Of a stretch of 64,000 nt of DNA, positions 45,487 through 56,527 are shown piece by piece. The notes beneath the pieces are model-generated. The model made no database searches. It was not told the origin of the DNA and was given only the letters and a program-made list of their open reading frames with translations. Source of the stretch: Vandiemenella viatica (taxonomy: Eukaryota; Arthropoda; Insecta; Orthoptera; Morabidae); NCBI GenBank assembly GCA_031002005.1, contig CM061920.1, forward strand, positions 49,516,610-49,580,609, in the 5' to 3' direction. Made by a program: the position numbers and the translations under genes. Positions within the stretch are counted from its first letter, which is position 1. Every line of letters starts with the position of its first letter.

Positions 45487-46527
45487 AAGTGAAGGTGTTG
45501 TGCGGCAATGGGTAAGTGGTAGAATAAATATTCATGATGAAGAGTGGAGTGGTAGACCTTCTGTTGTGAGTAATGATCTTGTCAAGAAAGTTGGCGAAAA
45601 AGTTCGTAAAAATCGAAGATTCACAATCTCTGAACTTTCTGAACAATTCCCGCAGATTTCTCGTACGGTTTTGTACGAGGTTGTCACCGATAAATAAGCT
45701 ACCAGAAGTTCTGTGCTAGGTGGGTACCGAAATTGCTTACATAGGTCCACAAAACCAAACGAATGGGCTATGCCTTAAACTTCCTTTCACGCTACGACGC
45801 GGAAAGAGAAGATTTTTTGAAGAGGATTGTGACTGGTGACGAAACGTGGGTGGCGTACGTAAACACCGAAACGAAACAACAGTCGATGGCCTGGGCCATA
45901 ACAATTCTCCATGTAAGTCGAAGAAAGCCCACCAACCGTTTTCAACGAGGAAGGTGATGACTACAGTTTTTTTGGGATGCCGAGGAAGTTTTGCTCGTTG
46001 AATTTATGGAATGTGGCATCACAATCACTTCAGATGTCTACTGTGAAACTTTGAAGAACCTTAAGCGAGCCATTCAAAACAAACGTCGCGGTAAGCTGTC
46101 ATTCCGTGTTGTGTTTTTGCATGACAACGCTCGTCCTCACAGTGTCGGTAAGACTCAAGATCTTCTTAAACAATTCAAATGGGACGTTTTCGATAATCCC
46201 CTTTACAGCCCCGACTTGGCGCCTAGTGATTTTCATCTCTTCACTCACATGAAGAAATGGCTTGCGTCGCAGCACTTCGATGACGACGACGCACTTCAAA
46301 ATGATGTGAAAGATTGGAGATTGGCTACGTGCCCAGGCGGCTAAATTTTATGAAGAAGGAATTTGTAAATTAGTGAAACGCTATAACAAATACTTAAATT
46401 TGAATGGTAACTATGTTGAAAAATAGTAAAAAGTTGTAGTTTTAAGTAGTATATAAAAAATATTTTTAACTATCCAAGTGTTTTATTTATAGCCAAACGG
46501 GGGTTACTTTCCGAATTACCCTCGTAT

Positions 46528-46632
46528 TGCAATGTAGTCTTCACGGGTGTACCGCCGGATAGTGTTGTGGAAACAACACTATCCGGCGGCAACAACACTA
46601 TCCGGCGGTACACCCGTGAAGACTACATTGCA
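46528..46632. repeat. Perfect 40-bp palindromic arms next to mariner
   Basis: The left arm (46528-46567, TGCAATGTAGTCTTCACGGG...) and right arm (46593-46632) are exact inverse copies. The 25-nt loop contains another direct copy of CAACACTATCCGGCGG. The structure starts 3 nt after the mariner right end. Confidence 0.95.
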
Positions 46633-47039
46633 GTCATACGCCGGGAAAGTCTTCGTTCTTATACCCTCGTATTATTACCGAAAACATTGTGTCCAGTACG
46701 ACACGTTAGGATTTCTGTTCATATCTATCGTATACCCTCCTGTAGTATGATGAAAATTGCTGTAGTTGTATAGTATGACTCCTTTTAACGTGTTAGCTTG
46801 TCTTCAGTTATTGCCTGTATATCGAAAAGAACAAATAAATAGTAAATAATATCGAATCAATTTCTTGATTTATGCTAACTGTAGGTAATATTTACGTAGT
46901 TAAAAGGTGTGTTCCGCTGGGAACTTTACAGGTCTCACACACTTTTCGTAAAACATATTGTTATTATGAAAAGAAGTTCTATTTGGTGTGCATATGTCCG
47001 AGACCTTCCTATTCATCCTAGAAATGACGAATAAACTCC
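46633..47039. other. Unassigned stretch
   Basis: It contains ATACCCTCGTATTATTACCG at about 46660, which resembles the mariner terminus junction. Otherwise nothing recognised. Confidence 0.4.
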
Positions 47040-47530
47040 ATGAAAGCTAAGTGATTTGTTTTACTGTAGGCGAGTCATACATTTGCCGTTTATTATTGTT
47101 TCTTCAATCACATTATATGTCTGGTTCAGTTGCATAACTTTAGTGTGTTGATATTCCGAAGCAGCAGTAGGCCTTTTGGTGAACCAATTGTCAACGTCAA
47201 TATGTGAAGTGGCATTCCAAAAGGCTTCAATAAATTGATAAATCCCCCTACTGGATAATTAACAGCTCGGTTCTCCTCTGTAACTGTGTCAACGAATTTG
47301 TATTTTGTAACCGCATCAGAAATTTTCAGTAGAATCTTATTACTGATTCCACTGACGTCATCAATCTTTGTTGCTAAGACAGCTCGCTCGCACAGCCAAT
47401 CGTTGTGACGATCTTGCCATGTGACGATATTTTCTTTGTTCTGCCCGCCTGATTTTACTGATGGCGATAAAGGAATTGCCACTTCGTCGGATTTTGCTGT
47501 AGTCGTCATCCAGTGTCTGCAATACATTAA
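47040..47530 (-). pseudogene. Helitron helicase, C-terminal part
   Basis: The minus strand reads HNDWLCERAVLATKIDDV, then KYKFVDTVTEENRAVNYPVG, then GMPLHILTLTIGSP, then LLLLRNINTLKLCN. After a stop and frameshift comes NVIEETIINGK. These are the consecutive blocks of the PIF1-like helicase C-terminus in Helitron Rep-Hel proteins (WLCERA, DTVTxxxxAVNYP, GMPxHxLxLxxGSP, LLRNxNxxxLCNGT). It is the continuation of 50245-51890, separated by LINE II copy E and ~0.8 kb of other sequence. Confidence 0.75.
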
Positions 47531-48338
47531 TATGTTAGCACAATATCCTCAACAACTGCTGCTCTCCGCCTGCATTTGTAAGAACTTTTACCATGAAATG
47601 TCTGTGTGGTACCGGGCCGTTAGACAATAATTCTTATACTACACAGGTTAAAAAGTTAATCATGACTGTCTTCCCTTAAGGGAAATTATCAACAGAAATT
47701 CTTCATATAAATTTGTCTCTAAAGGAGTCTATAAATAACCGTCACCAACTCAGTCTAGTTTCAAAAAACTGTTTATTTAACACCACAATTGCAGTTTGTG
47801 CTTAGCAACGGACCTCGCTCCTGACGCTAGCAGGTTTGGAATTAGGAATATTTACTTTAAATGGTACTCGTTTGCTGTCACCTATACGATCGCACGTAGT
47901 CAATCAGTTCTGAAGTCACTTTGTTTGGTTTCAACACACCGGAAACCGTACGCCTAGTACTACCCATGGCTTCCACACAATGGAGCACACCGACTGTTAG
48001 GTGCTTCTATGTTTCTATCTCGAATATTTCTACTTCGTACTTAATATGGCCAACCGTCTCTTTGGTTTCTTAGCCAATCATAACCTCTACTACTGTCACA
48101 CGGGTCTATTTAGCCAATCCTGGATTTCTTCCACACTTAGAACAATAAAGATTCTTTCCTCTTTAAGTCTTTCCACTCTCTTCTTTATTTTTCAAATAGC
48201 CCTGATGTATATTGCTCCATCTCACAGGCTGGCACTCTCTCTGTTAGCCCGCCACCCATACCAAAACAATTTGTTACGCCTCTCCTACTTATTCGGAATC
48301 TTAACACTCGCGTTACATCGTGATTCCTGAAGTTCTGA
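47531..48338. other. Unassigned insertion within the Helitron
   Basis: It separates the helicase pieces on the far side of LINE II copy E. A TATAAATAACCGTC TATA-like motif lies near 47730. I could not assign an element type. Confidence 0.4.
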
Positions 48339-48380
48339 TTGGCCTGTAATTCTCAAATAGAGTTGAGAATTAAAGGCCAA
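48339..48380. repeat. Inverted repeat at the 5' junction of LINE II copy E
   Basis: TTGGCCTGTAATTCTCAA (48339-48356) and TTGAGAATTAAAGGCCAA (48363-48380) pair with one mismatch around a 6-nt loop. Both arms copy an internal LINE segment at 48855-48882: the right arm in direct orientation and the left arm inverted. Confidence 0.85.
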
Positions 48381-48381
48381 G

Positions 48382-50240
48382 AGTATTGTCAATGCAGGAG
48401 GACCATTGACTGATGCATCTAGAAATTTCTATGGCTATATCAGGAAACTGAGGGGAAGGGAGGGTGTAGAGACACTTATAGATAAGGATGGAGAAGAAGT
48501 TACTGATGATTTGAAAAAGGCAGAGATTTTAAGTAACTGGTTCAGTGAAAGCATTAGGGACAATGAATCAGAAACAGGAGGGTCTAATTCGGAGAATGAG
48601 CTTAACAACACAATTAGAAATGATGATAGTAAAAAATTTGATATCCATCCTGAGGAAATCATGAAGGAAATAAGAAAGCTGAAAAAAAATAAAGGGGCTG
48701 GTGAAGATAATATTACTACAGATATCTTAATGATAGCCAGATGTGACATTGTCCCTTATCTTGAAATATTATTTAAATTGAGTCTAGACACTTGCTGCTT
48801 ACCACAGGACTGGAAAAGTGCAATAGTAGTACCGGTACATAAGGGAGGGGTGAGAAATAGAGTTGAGAATTACAGGCCAATCAGTTTGACATCAGTGGTA
48901 GGTAAATTAATGGAAAGATTGATATGCAACCACATCAGAAATATATGTGAGGAACGTAAGTGGTTTTCAAGCAGGCAACATGGGTTCAGGCAAGGATATT
49001 CATGCGAATCTCAGTTGGTGGGATATATGCAAGATATTTCAAATGAAATGGACAAGGGAGGCCAAATTGATAGTGTAGCACTAGATCTGTCAAAGGCGTT
49101 TGACAGGGTAAGCCATAAAATGGTAGTAAATAAGGTAAAAACCATTGGAGTGGATGAGAAAGTGATTTGCTGGGTAGAAGGATTTTTAAAAGGTAGAAAA
49201 CAGAAAGTTAGGGTAGGAAATGTAGTATCAAAAGAAGTAGAAGTAAAAATGGGTGTTCCACAGGGGAGCGTATTGGGACCATTGCTATTCATTATTCTAA
49301 TGAATAATTGTGGTGATTGTTTACTATCTGAAATTAGATTGTTTGCAGATGACATAATGCTGTATAAAAGAATCAAAACGATAGAGGATTGTAAACAGTT
49401 GCAGGGTGATCTGGACAGGATATCTAGTTGGGTTGGTAAACATGGGATGAAGATAAATGCAAAGAAGAGTCAGCTTATTAGATACACAAATAAAAAACAA
49501 AAGGTTAATTATGAATATAAGGTGGGGAAATAATTGCTTGCTGAAGACTTGAAATGTAAATATCTTGGCATTACTTTTGATAACAAGCTTAACTGGGCTG
49601 GACACATTGGACAGGTGGTAGGAAAAGGTTTCAAAGTTCTGCACTTGTTGGAGAGAGTGATGAGGGGATGTACGGGAGAAGTAAAGGAATTGGGTTACAA
49701 AACTTTCGTGAGACCATTGCTTGAATATGGTAGTGTTGTATGGGACCCTCATTTTACGTATCAAATACAGGAGTTGGAGAGGGTGCAAAGAAGGGCTGCT
49801 AGATTTGTTTCTGGAAATTATCACAGAATGCAATCAGTGACGGATATGATAAAGGAGCTGAAATGGGATTCATTGCAAGACAGGAGGAGGATGAAGAGGG
49901 TCATGGGAGTGTACAGGGCATATACTGGCGATGAGGCATGGAAAGATATTGCAATAGGTATGAAAAGTAGTGCATGGAAGGGAAAAGATGACCATGACCA
50001 CAAGCTGGCACTCGATTTCAGGCACAAGGGTGTGGGAAGATTCTCTTTTTTAGGTAAGGGTGTCAGGGATTGGAATGAGTTACCAAGAGAAAACGAATAA
50101 TTTACCGAAAACTTTAAAAGAATTTAGAGAAAAATTTGTAGAGGGCAAATGTAGGTGGGTGCAGGATAGGGGGAAGATGAGTGTGTAGGGAAATTGCCAC
50201 CGGAGACTGTGCTTCATTGCAATTAAAATTAAATTAAATC
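48382..50240 (+). mobile_element. LINE family II copy E, 5'-truncated
   Basis: A CR1/Jockey-type LINE of ~1.86 kb with most of the RT half of ORF2, a 3' UTR (GGGCAAATGTAGGTGGG, GTGTGTAGGGAAATTGCC) and an AATTAAAATTAAATTAAAT tail. The endonuclease is missing. Family II is distinct from family I in sequence, tail and RT motifs. It lies inside the Helitron. Confidence 0.85.
48406..50150 (+). pseudogene. LINE II reverse transcriptase with one nonsense codon
   Basis: The frame runs from TDASRNFYGYIRKL through KNKGAGEDNIT, ENYRPISLTSVVGKLMERLI, QHGFRQGYSCESQLV, VALDLSKAFDRV (catalytic Asp), MGVPQGSVLGPLLF and FADDIMLYKR to the C-terminal domain (VRPLLEYGSVVWDP, RRAARFVSGNY, RDWNELPRE). A single change, GAA to TAA at 49531-49533 (compare GAA in copy D), introduces a stop in the middle. 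A 2-nt deletion near 50090 (GAAAACGAA versus GAAATGATGAA) truncates the last residues. Both defects are recent-looking single events. Confidence 0.85.
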
Positions 50241-50244
50241 AAAG

Positions 50245-51890
50245 TTCTTTGCAATGTTGGCAAAAACCCTCTTTTCGAGATCTTCAACTGATGACTAAAG
50301 TTGACAGAAGTTCACTGGGAATGACATCTCCTGTGTTTTGTGAAGAACCGGAAGTTTGCCGTCTCCCATATCAAAAAGTACATGACAAATGTTTTCGCAG
50401 AAACAGCTTCAAGCATATTGGCCGACACTGTAATATTCTTCACATAACTTCAAAGACCAGAATTCTCCAGCCATGCGTTCAGCTAATCTGATGATGTTGA
50501 TCTTGGAATGACGGGCAAAGTCTGACGGAAAATCATCGGTGCGCAATAACAGAACTCCACTCATCCGACATTGATCGCTTCGAAAGTCTCGCAGAGTATG
50601 ATCAAATGTCACAAGTTCTTTCCTATGGGCAATGGTACATTTATCCCAAATAATGATTTGACATGTTTTCAAAACAGTTGCCATTTCAGATGTTTTTTCC
50701 AATGCTGCAAAGAGGATCTGCAGCTAAATTTAAACTCAATGGTAGCTAGAGAGCTGAATGCGCCTTGCGTTCACCAAGTAGCGTCGCTGCAATCCCCGAC
50801 TATGCTACATCCATCTCAAGCTTCATTCAAATTTCAGTGTATTTCAAATTAAGTAGAAATGTTTCCCCCCCCCCCCCCCCTGCGCTTGGTGCATCTAGAA
50901 AAAAATTCCACCATGTCCATCTCGCACAAGCTCTATAGCTGTGTCGTATGCAAATCATTTGTTAAGAGCCTTTTCCACACCTCACATAAACTTCCAGCGC
51001 CTCGACATCATATTGTTTTTCTGGCAATACGTCTCTATTGAAAATATCGTTTCTATTATGTTTCAGTGAAAATAACCCAATCTCATTGGAGATTTTGTTG
51101 CTAATAAACTTACATGTATCCTCGAATGATATCAGTATTTCATTGAAAATGTCTTCCGAATATCAACCCCTAAGTGCGTCCTCTGTTTTCCCATAGATCT
51201 ACTGGGTCAGAAGGCACACAGGTTGTCAAAATTATGACGGACAAAGTTTGTATTTGATGAGAATGACGTGATTCAAATGCTTCTGTCCCGATTTTGATCA
51301 CTTTCAAGCAAACCAAATTTGAAACATGCTTCTCTGTATGTCTGGTACATTTGACCATTGATGGTTTTGATCACTTGAAACGAAGTTGGTACTTTAACCA
51401 CGTGAAGCAGCATTCGCAAATAGTAGTAATTGCCATTATTCAGATGAACAGTATATACTCATCCCAATGTGTCAGTAGAAAATATTTCAGCTATCAAATA
51501 ATACCTGGCATCTCATTTTCTTCCCGAATATTTCTTCGTTGATTGAATCCAAGTGTAATAGTGGGAGTCTTCATGACATAGCAACGTTTTTGTGAATACG
51601 TAAATTGCACACAATTATAAAAAGCGGTCAATGATGTGTTTGGTAGATCTACAGCTCTCTGGGGTGTGTTACTTCAGTGAAGTAGACTCATTGACCATTT
51701 TCAAATTAACATAGATGTATAACAGTTGGAAAGCATTCACTAAAGTAGAAACCAAGAATTCGTTACACAGGTTCATTACTCTAATATAAAGTCTGATTTG
51801 AAATTGTTTTACGTCAGAGAAGTGCATTGAGATCCGCAAGTCAGAAACTGTTAAATAACTGCCTTTATGCACATATTAACATATATTTTT
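50245..51890 (-). pseudogene. Helitron helicase, N-terminal and central part
   Basis: Reading right to left on the minus strand, in mixed frames: LPNTSLTAFYNC, YTVHLNN-like text, PTSFQVIKTINGQMYQTYRE, HQIQTLSVIILTTCVPSDPV then DLWEN, EDIFNEILISFEDTCKFISN, AYDTAIELVRDGHGGIFF, LDAPSA at the Walker A site, IAATLLGERKAHSAL, CQIIIWDKCTIAHRKELVTF then DHTLRDFR (Walker B, WDEC changed to WDKC), LLRTDDFPSDF, and DMGDGKLPVLHKTQEMSFPV then NFCQL. This is the helicase of a Helitron Rep-Hel protein. The GGTGKT of Walker A is replaced by a run of about 18 G (minus strand, 50863-50880). The Rep nuclease part is not visible. Confidence 0.8.
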
Positions 51891-51909
51891 TGGTAGATTT
51901 AACTGAATT

Positions 51910-53960
51910 TTTAATTTCTGATGTAATTTGATTGTTAATATCCTCCCCAATTTATTTTACCGATTTAAAAATGTTAAATTCCTTCAGCGGTTATGATAAA
52001 TTATTCAGCACTTCACTTAATAATTTTTTTCAATTCCTGACACCCTTATCCCCAAAAGAAAATTTTCCAACTCTCTTATGCACAGTTTGTTTTCCTTCCA
52101 TGCACTATTCCTAATTCTTCAACCAATCTCCTTGCAAGCATCATCTCCAACTTATAGATTGTACAATTCCAGCAGTCTCTTCACCCTCCTCCTGTCTTCC
52201 AACGACTCTTCAGTCCAGCTCCTTTATCAGTTACTGATTGAGTCCTGCGATAATTTCCACAATCAAATATTGCTGCCCTTCTTTGCATGCCCTCCGACTC
52301 CTGTAGTTGATACCAAAAATGCGGGTCCAAAACTACACCAACGTTCTGACCAAAGTTTTGTAACCCAATTCCCTAACTTCTCTGGTACATCCTCACGTCA
52401 CCCTCTCCAGTAAATGAATTTTAAAACCTTCTCCTCCCACCTGCCCAATGTGGCCTGTTCAGTTGAGTTTATTAGCAGGCGTTATGTCAAGATATTATAC
52501 TTCAAGCCTTCAACAGGCAATTATAACCCCATCTTATAATCATAAACAACTTATAGTTCTTTTTATCTGTGTACCTAATAATCTGAATCTTCGTGGCATT
52601 TATCTTCATTCCATGCTGACCTACCCAGTTAGCTATTCTACCCACGTGAACCTGCAGCCATTCACAATCTTCTCGTATTTTAATCCTTATTATATACCTA
52701 AATTCTTACTGTGAACCATCAATATGATCATTCATTACGATAATGAACAGCAACAGTCCCAATACACTACCCTGTGGAACTCCCATAGTACTTCCATCTG
52801 TTTTGATAATATATTTTTTTATTACAAACTTTGCTTCATGGCTTTTCAAGAATTCCTCTACCTAGTAAGTTTTCCATCCACACCAACGGTTTTATATTTA
52901 TTTAAAACCATTTTATAGTTCACTCTGTCAAATGCCTTAGAAAGATCTAGTGCCACTTATCAACTTGGCACCCCTTGTCCAAATCAAATAGCCCATGATC
53001 TGAGATTCACATGAATATCCTGTTGTTGATCTGCAAACCAGTTTCTTTCCTCACAGACATTTAAATATAGTCACATATCAATCACTCCATCATTCTATCA
53101 CTGATATTAGAGCTAATCAGCCTTTAATTTTCAACCCTACTGGTCACCACTCCTTTATGAACAGGTACTACTATCGTTCTTTTTTAGTCCTCTGGTGAGC
53201 AGCAAGAATCTAGATACATTTTAAATAAAATTTCAAGGTAAAGTCCAATATCATATCCCACAAATAATTTTTTTAAGCTTTTTGAGTTTCTTCAAAATTT
53301 CCTGAGAATTTATTTCAAATTTTGTAGTTTTCTCATTTTTACTTATAAGGAGACTTCTCTGATTTATTTCTTCCTATCTCAAGATAATAGTCGCACTAGT
53401 CACTAGTGGTCTCCTTAAACCAGATATTCAATTTCTGATATTTTAAAATCCTCAGTAATTTTATCTCTATTCTTATCTACAAGTGTCTGAATACAATCCC
53501 TTTCCCTCAATTTTCTAACGTAGCGATGGAAATTTCTAGATACATCATTAACTGGTCTCCCTGCACAAATATTTTTTTCCATAAACCCATCCTTTGCTTC
53601 TCTCTTTGATCTTATTAATTTGCTTCTTCAGTTGTTTAGTGTTCTCTACTGCCTTCTTGTCTCAACTCTGTTGTGTTCTCGTCTCACTAACCACTTTAAC
53701 CTTCTCACCTCACTATTTTTTGCTTTGGAATAAAAATTTCATCATTCTTATTATCTCCTTAAACTCTTCCCTCTTCGCCTCTACTGTACTTGTGCCATCC
53801 TTCCATTTGCTGAACCTTTCCCTGAAACCTCTCTTCAGTTCTTAAGTCTATGCCTTTTTTTATAAATATACCTATTTACCCCTTCAGTTCTATCCAATGT
53901 TTTACCAAATACCCTAATATCAATCAGAACTTTTATTGCAAAATAAACTATAAAAAATAG
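51910..53960 (-). pseudogene. LINE family II copy F, old and heavily decayed
   Basis: The minus strand preserves the family II order: VNDVSRNFHRYVRKLRERD near 53530, ALDLSKAFDRV-like text near 52940, MGVPQGSVLGLLLFIIVMND at about 52720-52790, and the C-terminal GVRNWN-like region near 52040. Stops and indels are frequent. Its 5' end lies head to head with copy G. Confidence 0.7.
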
Positions 53961-53984
53961 TAGCAAACCTGAATACTATAATAG

Positions 53985-54195
53985 GGGGTGAAAAATGTAA
54001 AGATGTCAGTAAGTTGAGAACAAAATAGAATTGTAAAAAAAAAAAAAAGGAACTTTAGAGAACACCTGAAACAACTAAAGAAATTATTAATGACATCAAA
54101 ATGAGTATCCACGATATCATGGGTGAAGGAGTACATTCACTGACAAGGCCAAACATTTCTACAGCTATATTAGGAAGTTAAGGATACAATGTTTT
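53985..54195 (+). pseudogene. LINE family II copy G, short 5'-region fragment
   Basis: The plus strand ends with LTDKAKHFYSYIRKLRIQ, homologous to LTDASRNFYGYIRKLRGR of copy E. Together with copy F it forms an inverted, head-to-head pair. Confidence 0.6.
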
Positions 54196-54289
54196 TTTTT
54201 TTATATCTATCTAATTATTTTATACGATTTTGTGGTCTTATAATGAGGTTCCATTGTTGAATAGTTTGTGAATGATTGGAATTATAGTT

Positions 54290-54599
54290 TAATGTGTGAG
54301 TGGAGACTTTTCCGGCATACTGATGCAATATGCGGGTGTCCAGCCTGATGGTGGTGTATAAACAAAATGTTTTGACAGATAGCTCAGGTGTTGGAAATTC
54401 TGCTAAATGAGCAAAGTCTGTAGACCAATCATTAGCAATCTCCACAAGAGCAAGGCTGATCTGCACAATAGGGCACAGAAGGCGCAAATGGCAACACTCG
54501 GGAACTGCAGCAGACCATGGATTAAGCCAGCGCTTATTACCAATCTGTAGAGGCAGTTGTGTAATTGGGATATGTATGGATGGCTGACATGTGGGTTCA
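54290..54599. repeat. Dispersed repeat R2, rearranged copy
   Basis: 54300-54385 on the minus strand (GAGCTATCTGTCAAAACATT...) matches 60750-60815. 54478-54545 on the plus strand (GGCGCAAATGGCAACAC... GTAAGCCAGCGC-type text) matches 60497-60570. The two parts are therefore in opposite orientation relative to the 60.4-kb copy. Confidence 0.55.
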
Positions 54600-54639
54600 T
54601 CTACATATATACTCTGCAATTCACAAAATTGTGGGTGGC

Positions 54640-56242
54640 AGAGGGTGCTCAGCACCAAAGCTAATCTCTTTCTTGTGCATTCAAATCCCTAATGGTACGA
54701 GGGAAAAAAGAATTCATATAAGAATCATTGCGGCACCTTATTTCTCTAATCTTGTCTTTCCTGTCATTCCGGCTCAAATACATTGGTGGACAAAGTATTT
54801 CACTACACTCCTAAGTGAAAGTGGGAGTACACGTTTACTAATAACTTTAAACGAAACATTCATCATCCATCTACCAGAGACTTCCAGCCTAGTCTACTAA
54901 TCAGTTCTGTGACGCTTTCATAAGGACTGTAGCATGTGGTCACGAATCGAGTGGCTCTTCTCTGTACTTTCTCTATACTTTCGATCAACCCCTTACGAAA
55001 TGGATCCCAAATGGCACAACAATAGTCCAAATGTGGACGCACAAGAGATTTTTACACTATCTCCTTTGTTTGTTCATTACAATTTTTCAAGATTTTCGAC
55101 CTATGAATCACATCCTAGAATTAGCTCTACCTACTAACGAATCAATGTGTATGTCCAATTTCATGTTCCTTTGTACTGTTACTCCCAAATATTTCATAGA
55201 ATCAACCATATCAATAACTGAATTATTTAACTCGTATTTCTGAACAATTGGATTCTTTTTGTTAGTAATGCTCATTGTCTTGAACTTTTTACAATTTAGC
55301 GTAAGTTGCCACTCAGCGCACCAAGCCAAAAGAATATCTAGATCACGCTGAATTTCTAAGCAATCGGCCCTATAAATAACCACATCATCAGCAAAAAATC
55401 TAAAAAGGCTTTTTACTTTGTCTCCAAGATCGTTTATAAAAATTAAGAAAACAAGTAGTCCTATTACATGTCCTTGAGGTACACCAGATGTAACATCTAG
55501 ATTATAAGAATTTTCTCCTTCAACGACGACATACTGCAACCGACCAGTTAGAAAATCATTTATATATTCACAAAGCTGATCCGATATACCATACGCTCGA
55601 AGCTTCGCTAAAAGGCGGTTGTGTGGTACAGAGTCAAAGGCTTTCGGAAAATCTAAAAAAATTGTATCTACTTGTGAACCTGCACCAATAACTTTCATTC
55701 CGTCGAGTGTAAATAGGGCCAGCTGTGTTTCACATGATCTTTTTTCCTGAAATCCGTGCTGATTTGTTGTAAGCAAATTATTTTCATCTAGAAAATTCAT
55801 AATGTTCCAGCATATAATATGCTCTATGACTCTACTACAAACAGATGTTATAGATATGGGACGATAGTTTCCAGGATCACTCCGATCACTTTTCTTGAAA
55901 ATCGGAGTTACTTGTGCGATTTTCCAGTCTGAAGGTATATTTCACTCTTCTAATGATTTATTGAATATATCAGACAGAAATGGCCCAATTTCTGCCACAT
56001 ACTCTGAAAATACTCTTACTGGAATTCCATCCGGGCTCCGTGCTTTCCTCCAATTCAGGAGCTCTAATTGCTTTATGATACCTGCAGTATCAATTCGTAA
56101 TGATTCCATCACCAAGTCAACATGGCGTGGGAAAATGGGAATACTATCCTTATTTTCATCAGTAAATGAATTTTTGAATACAGTATTTAGTACGTTAGCT
56201 TTATCGCGGCTTTTTATTAACCTCAGAATCTTCACAAATTAG
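54640..56242 (-). pseudogene. Reverse transcriptase of LINE I copy C
   Basis: 55108-55800 holds one frame with QHGFQEKRSCETQLALF, FLDFPKAFDSVPHNRLL (Q to P change in the conserved FQKAFD), SGVPQGHVIGLLVF and FADDVVIYRA. 55942-56235 holds the N-terminal RT region (SPDGIPVRVFSEY). The C-terminal domain below 55108 is frameshifted. Catalytic Asp pairs are retained. Confidence 0.8.
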
Positions 56243-56527
56243 TGCTGGAATATTGCTATTGGCACAATTGACTTTTCATATATACGACCAAAATTTCTTT
56301 GGGTTGTCCACTTCGGTAGATGTATTTCCATACCTTCCCTGACTATTCGTATAAATCAATACCACATCTCTTCAACGGTATCCTTTGTTGACTTGAAGTT
56401 ATGGTAATTATTCCTCAAGTAGGTTCTAAAACACTCCTTTGAGGCCTTTCTGAATCTGTATACAATCCGCCCTTTTCTCCTTTTTCACTTGGTCATTAGT
56501 TGGATAGTCGTAATTACCGCTTTGTGA

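Larger units (their letters stand above)
43436..46344 (+). pseudogene. mariner transposase, interrupted and frameshifted
   Basis: N-terminal helix-turn-helix sequence VISFLLAQNVSAADIHRQ ends at 43487. After the first nested element come LCAVYCPNVMSE, the second nested element, and GVVRQWVSGRINIHDEEWSG with the WSGRPS-like linker. The catalytic domain shows VTGDETW (first Asp), HDNARPH (second) and SPDLAPSDFHLF (third). The spacing from HD to PSD is exactly 34 residues (DD34D). A stop after VVTDK (near 45695), a stop near 45960 and several frameshifts disable it, and the C-terminus diverges after KDW. Expression is not expected. Confidence 0.85.
43235..46524 (+). mobile_element. mariner element carrying two nested transposons
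   Basis: Terminal inverted repeats of 27-28 bp start CGAGGGTAATTCGGAAAGTA on both sides with one mismatch. TA flanks both (43233-43234, 46525-46526), the Tc1/mariner target duplication. The 3290-bp span contains a non-coding transposon (43490-45272, plus its AT duplication) and a hAT MITE (45311-45486, plus an 8-bp duplication). Removing both leaves about 1.32 kb, the usual size of a mariner. Confidence 0.9.

Noticed and set aside
49011..49376. Long minus-strand frames opposite LINE II copy E
   Set aside because: They are antisense shadows of the reverse transcriptase, which is supported by conserved catalytic motifs on the plus strand. The same applies to 48435-48749 and 49324-49833.
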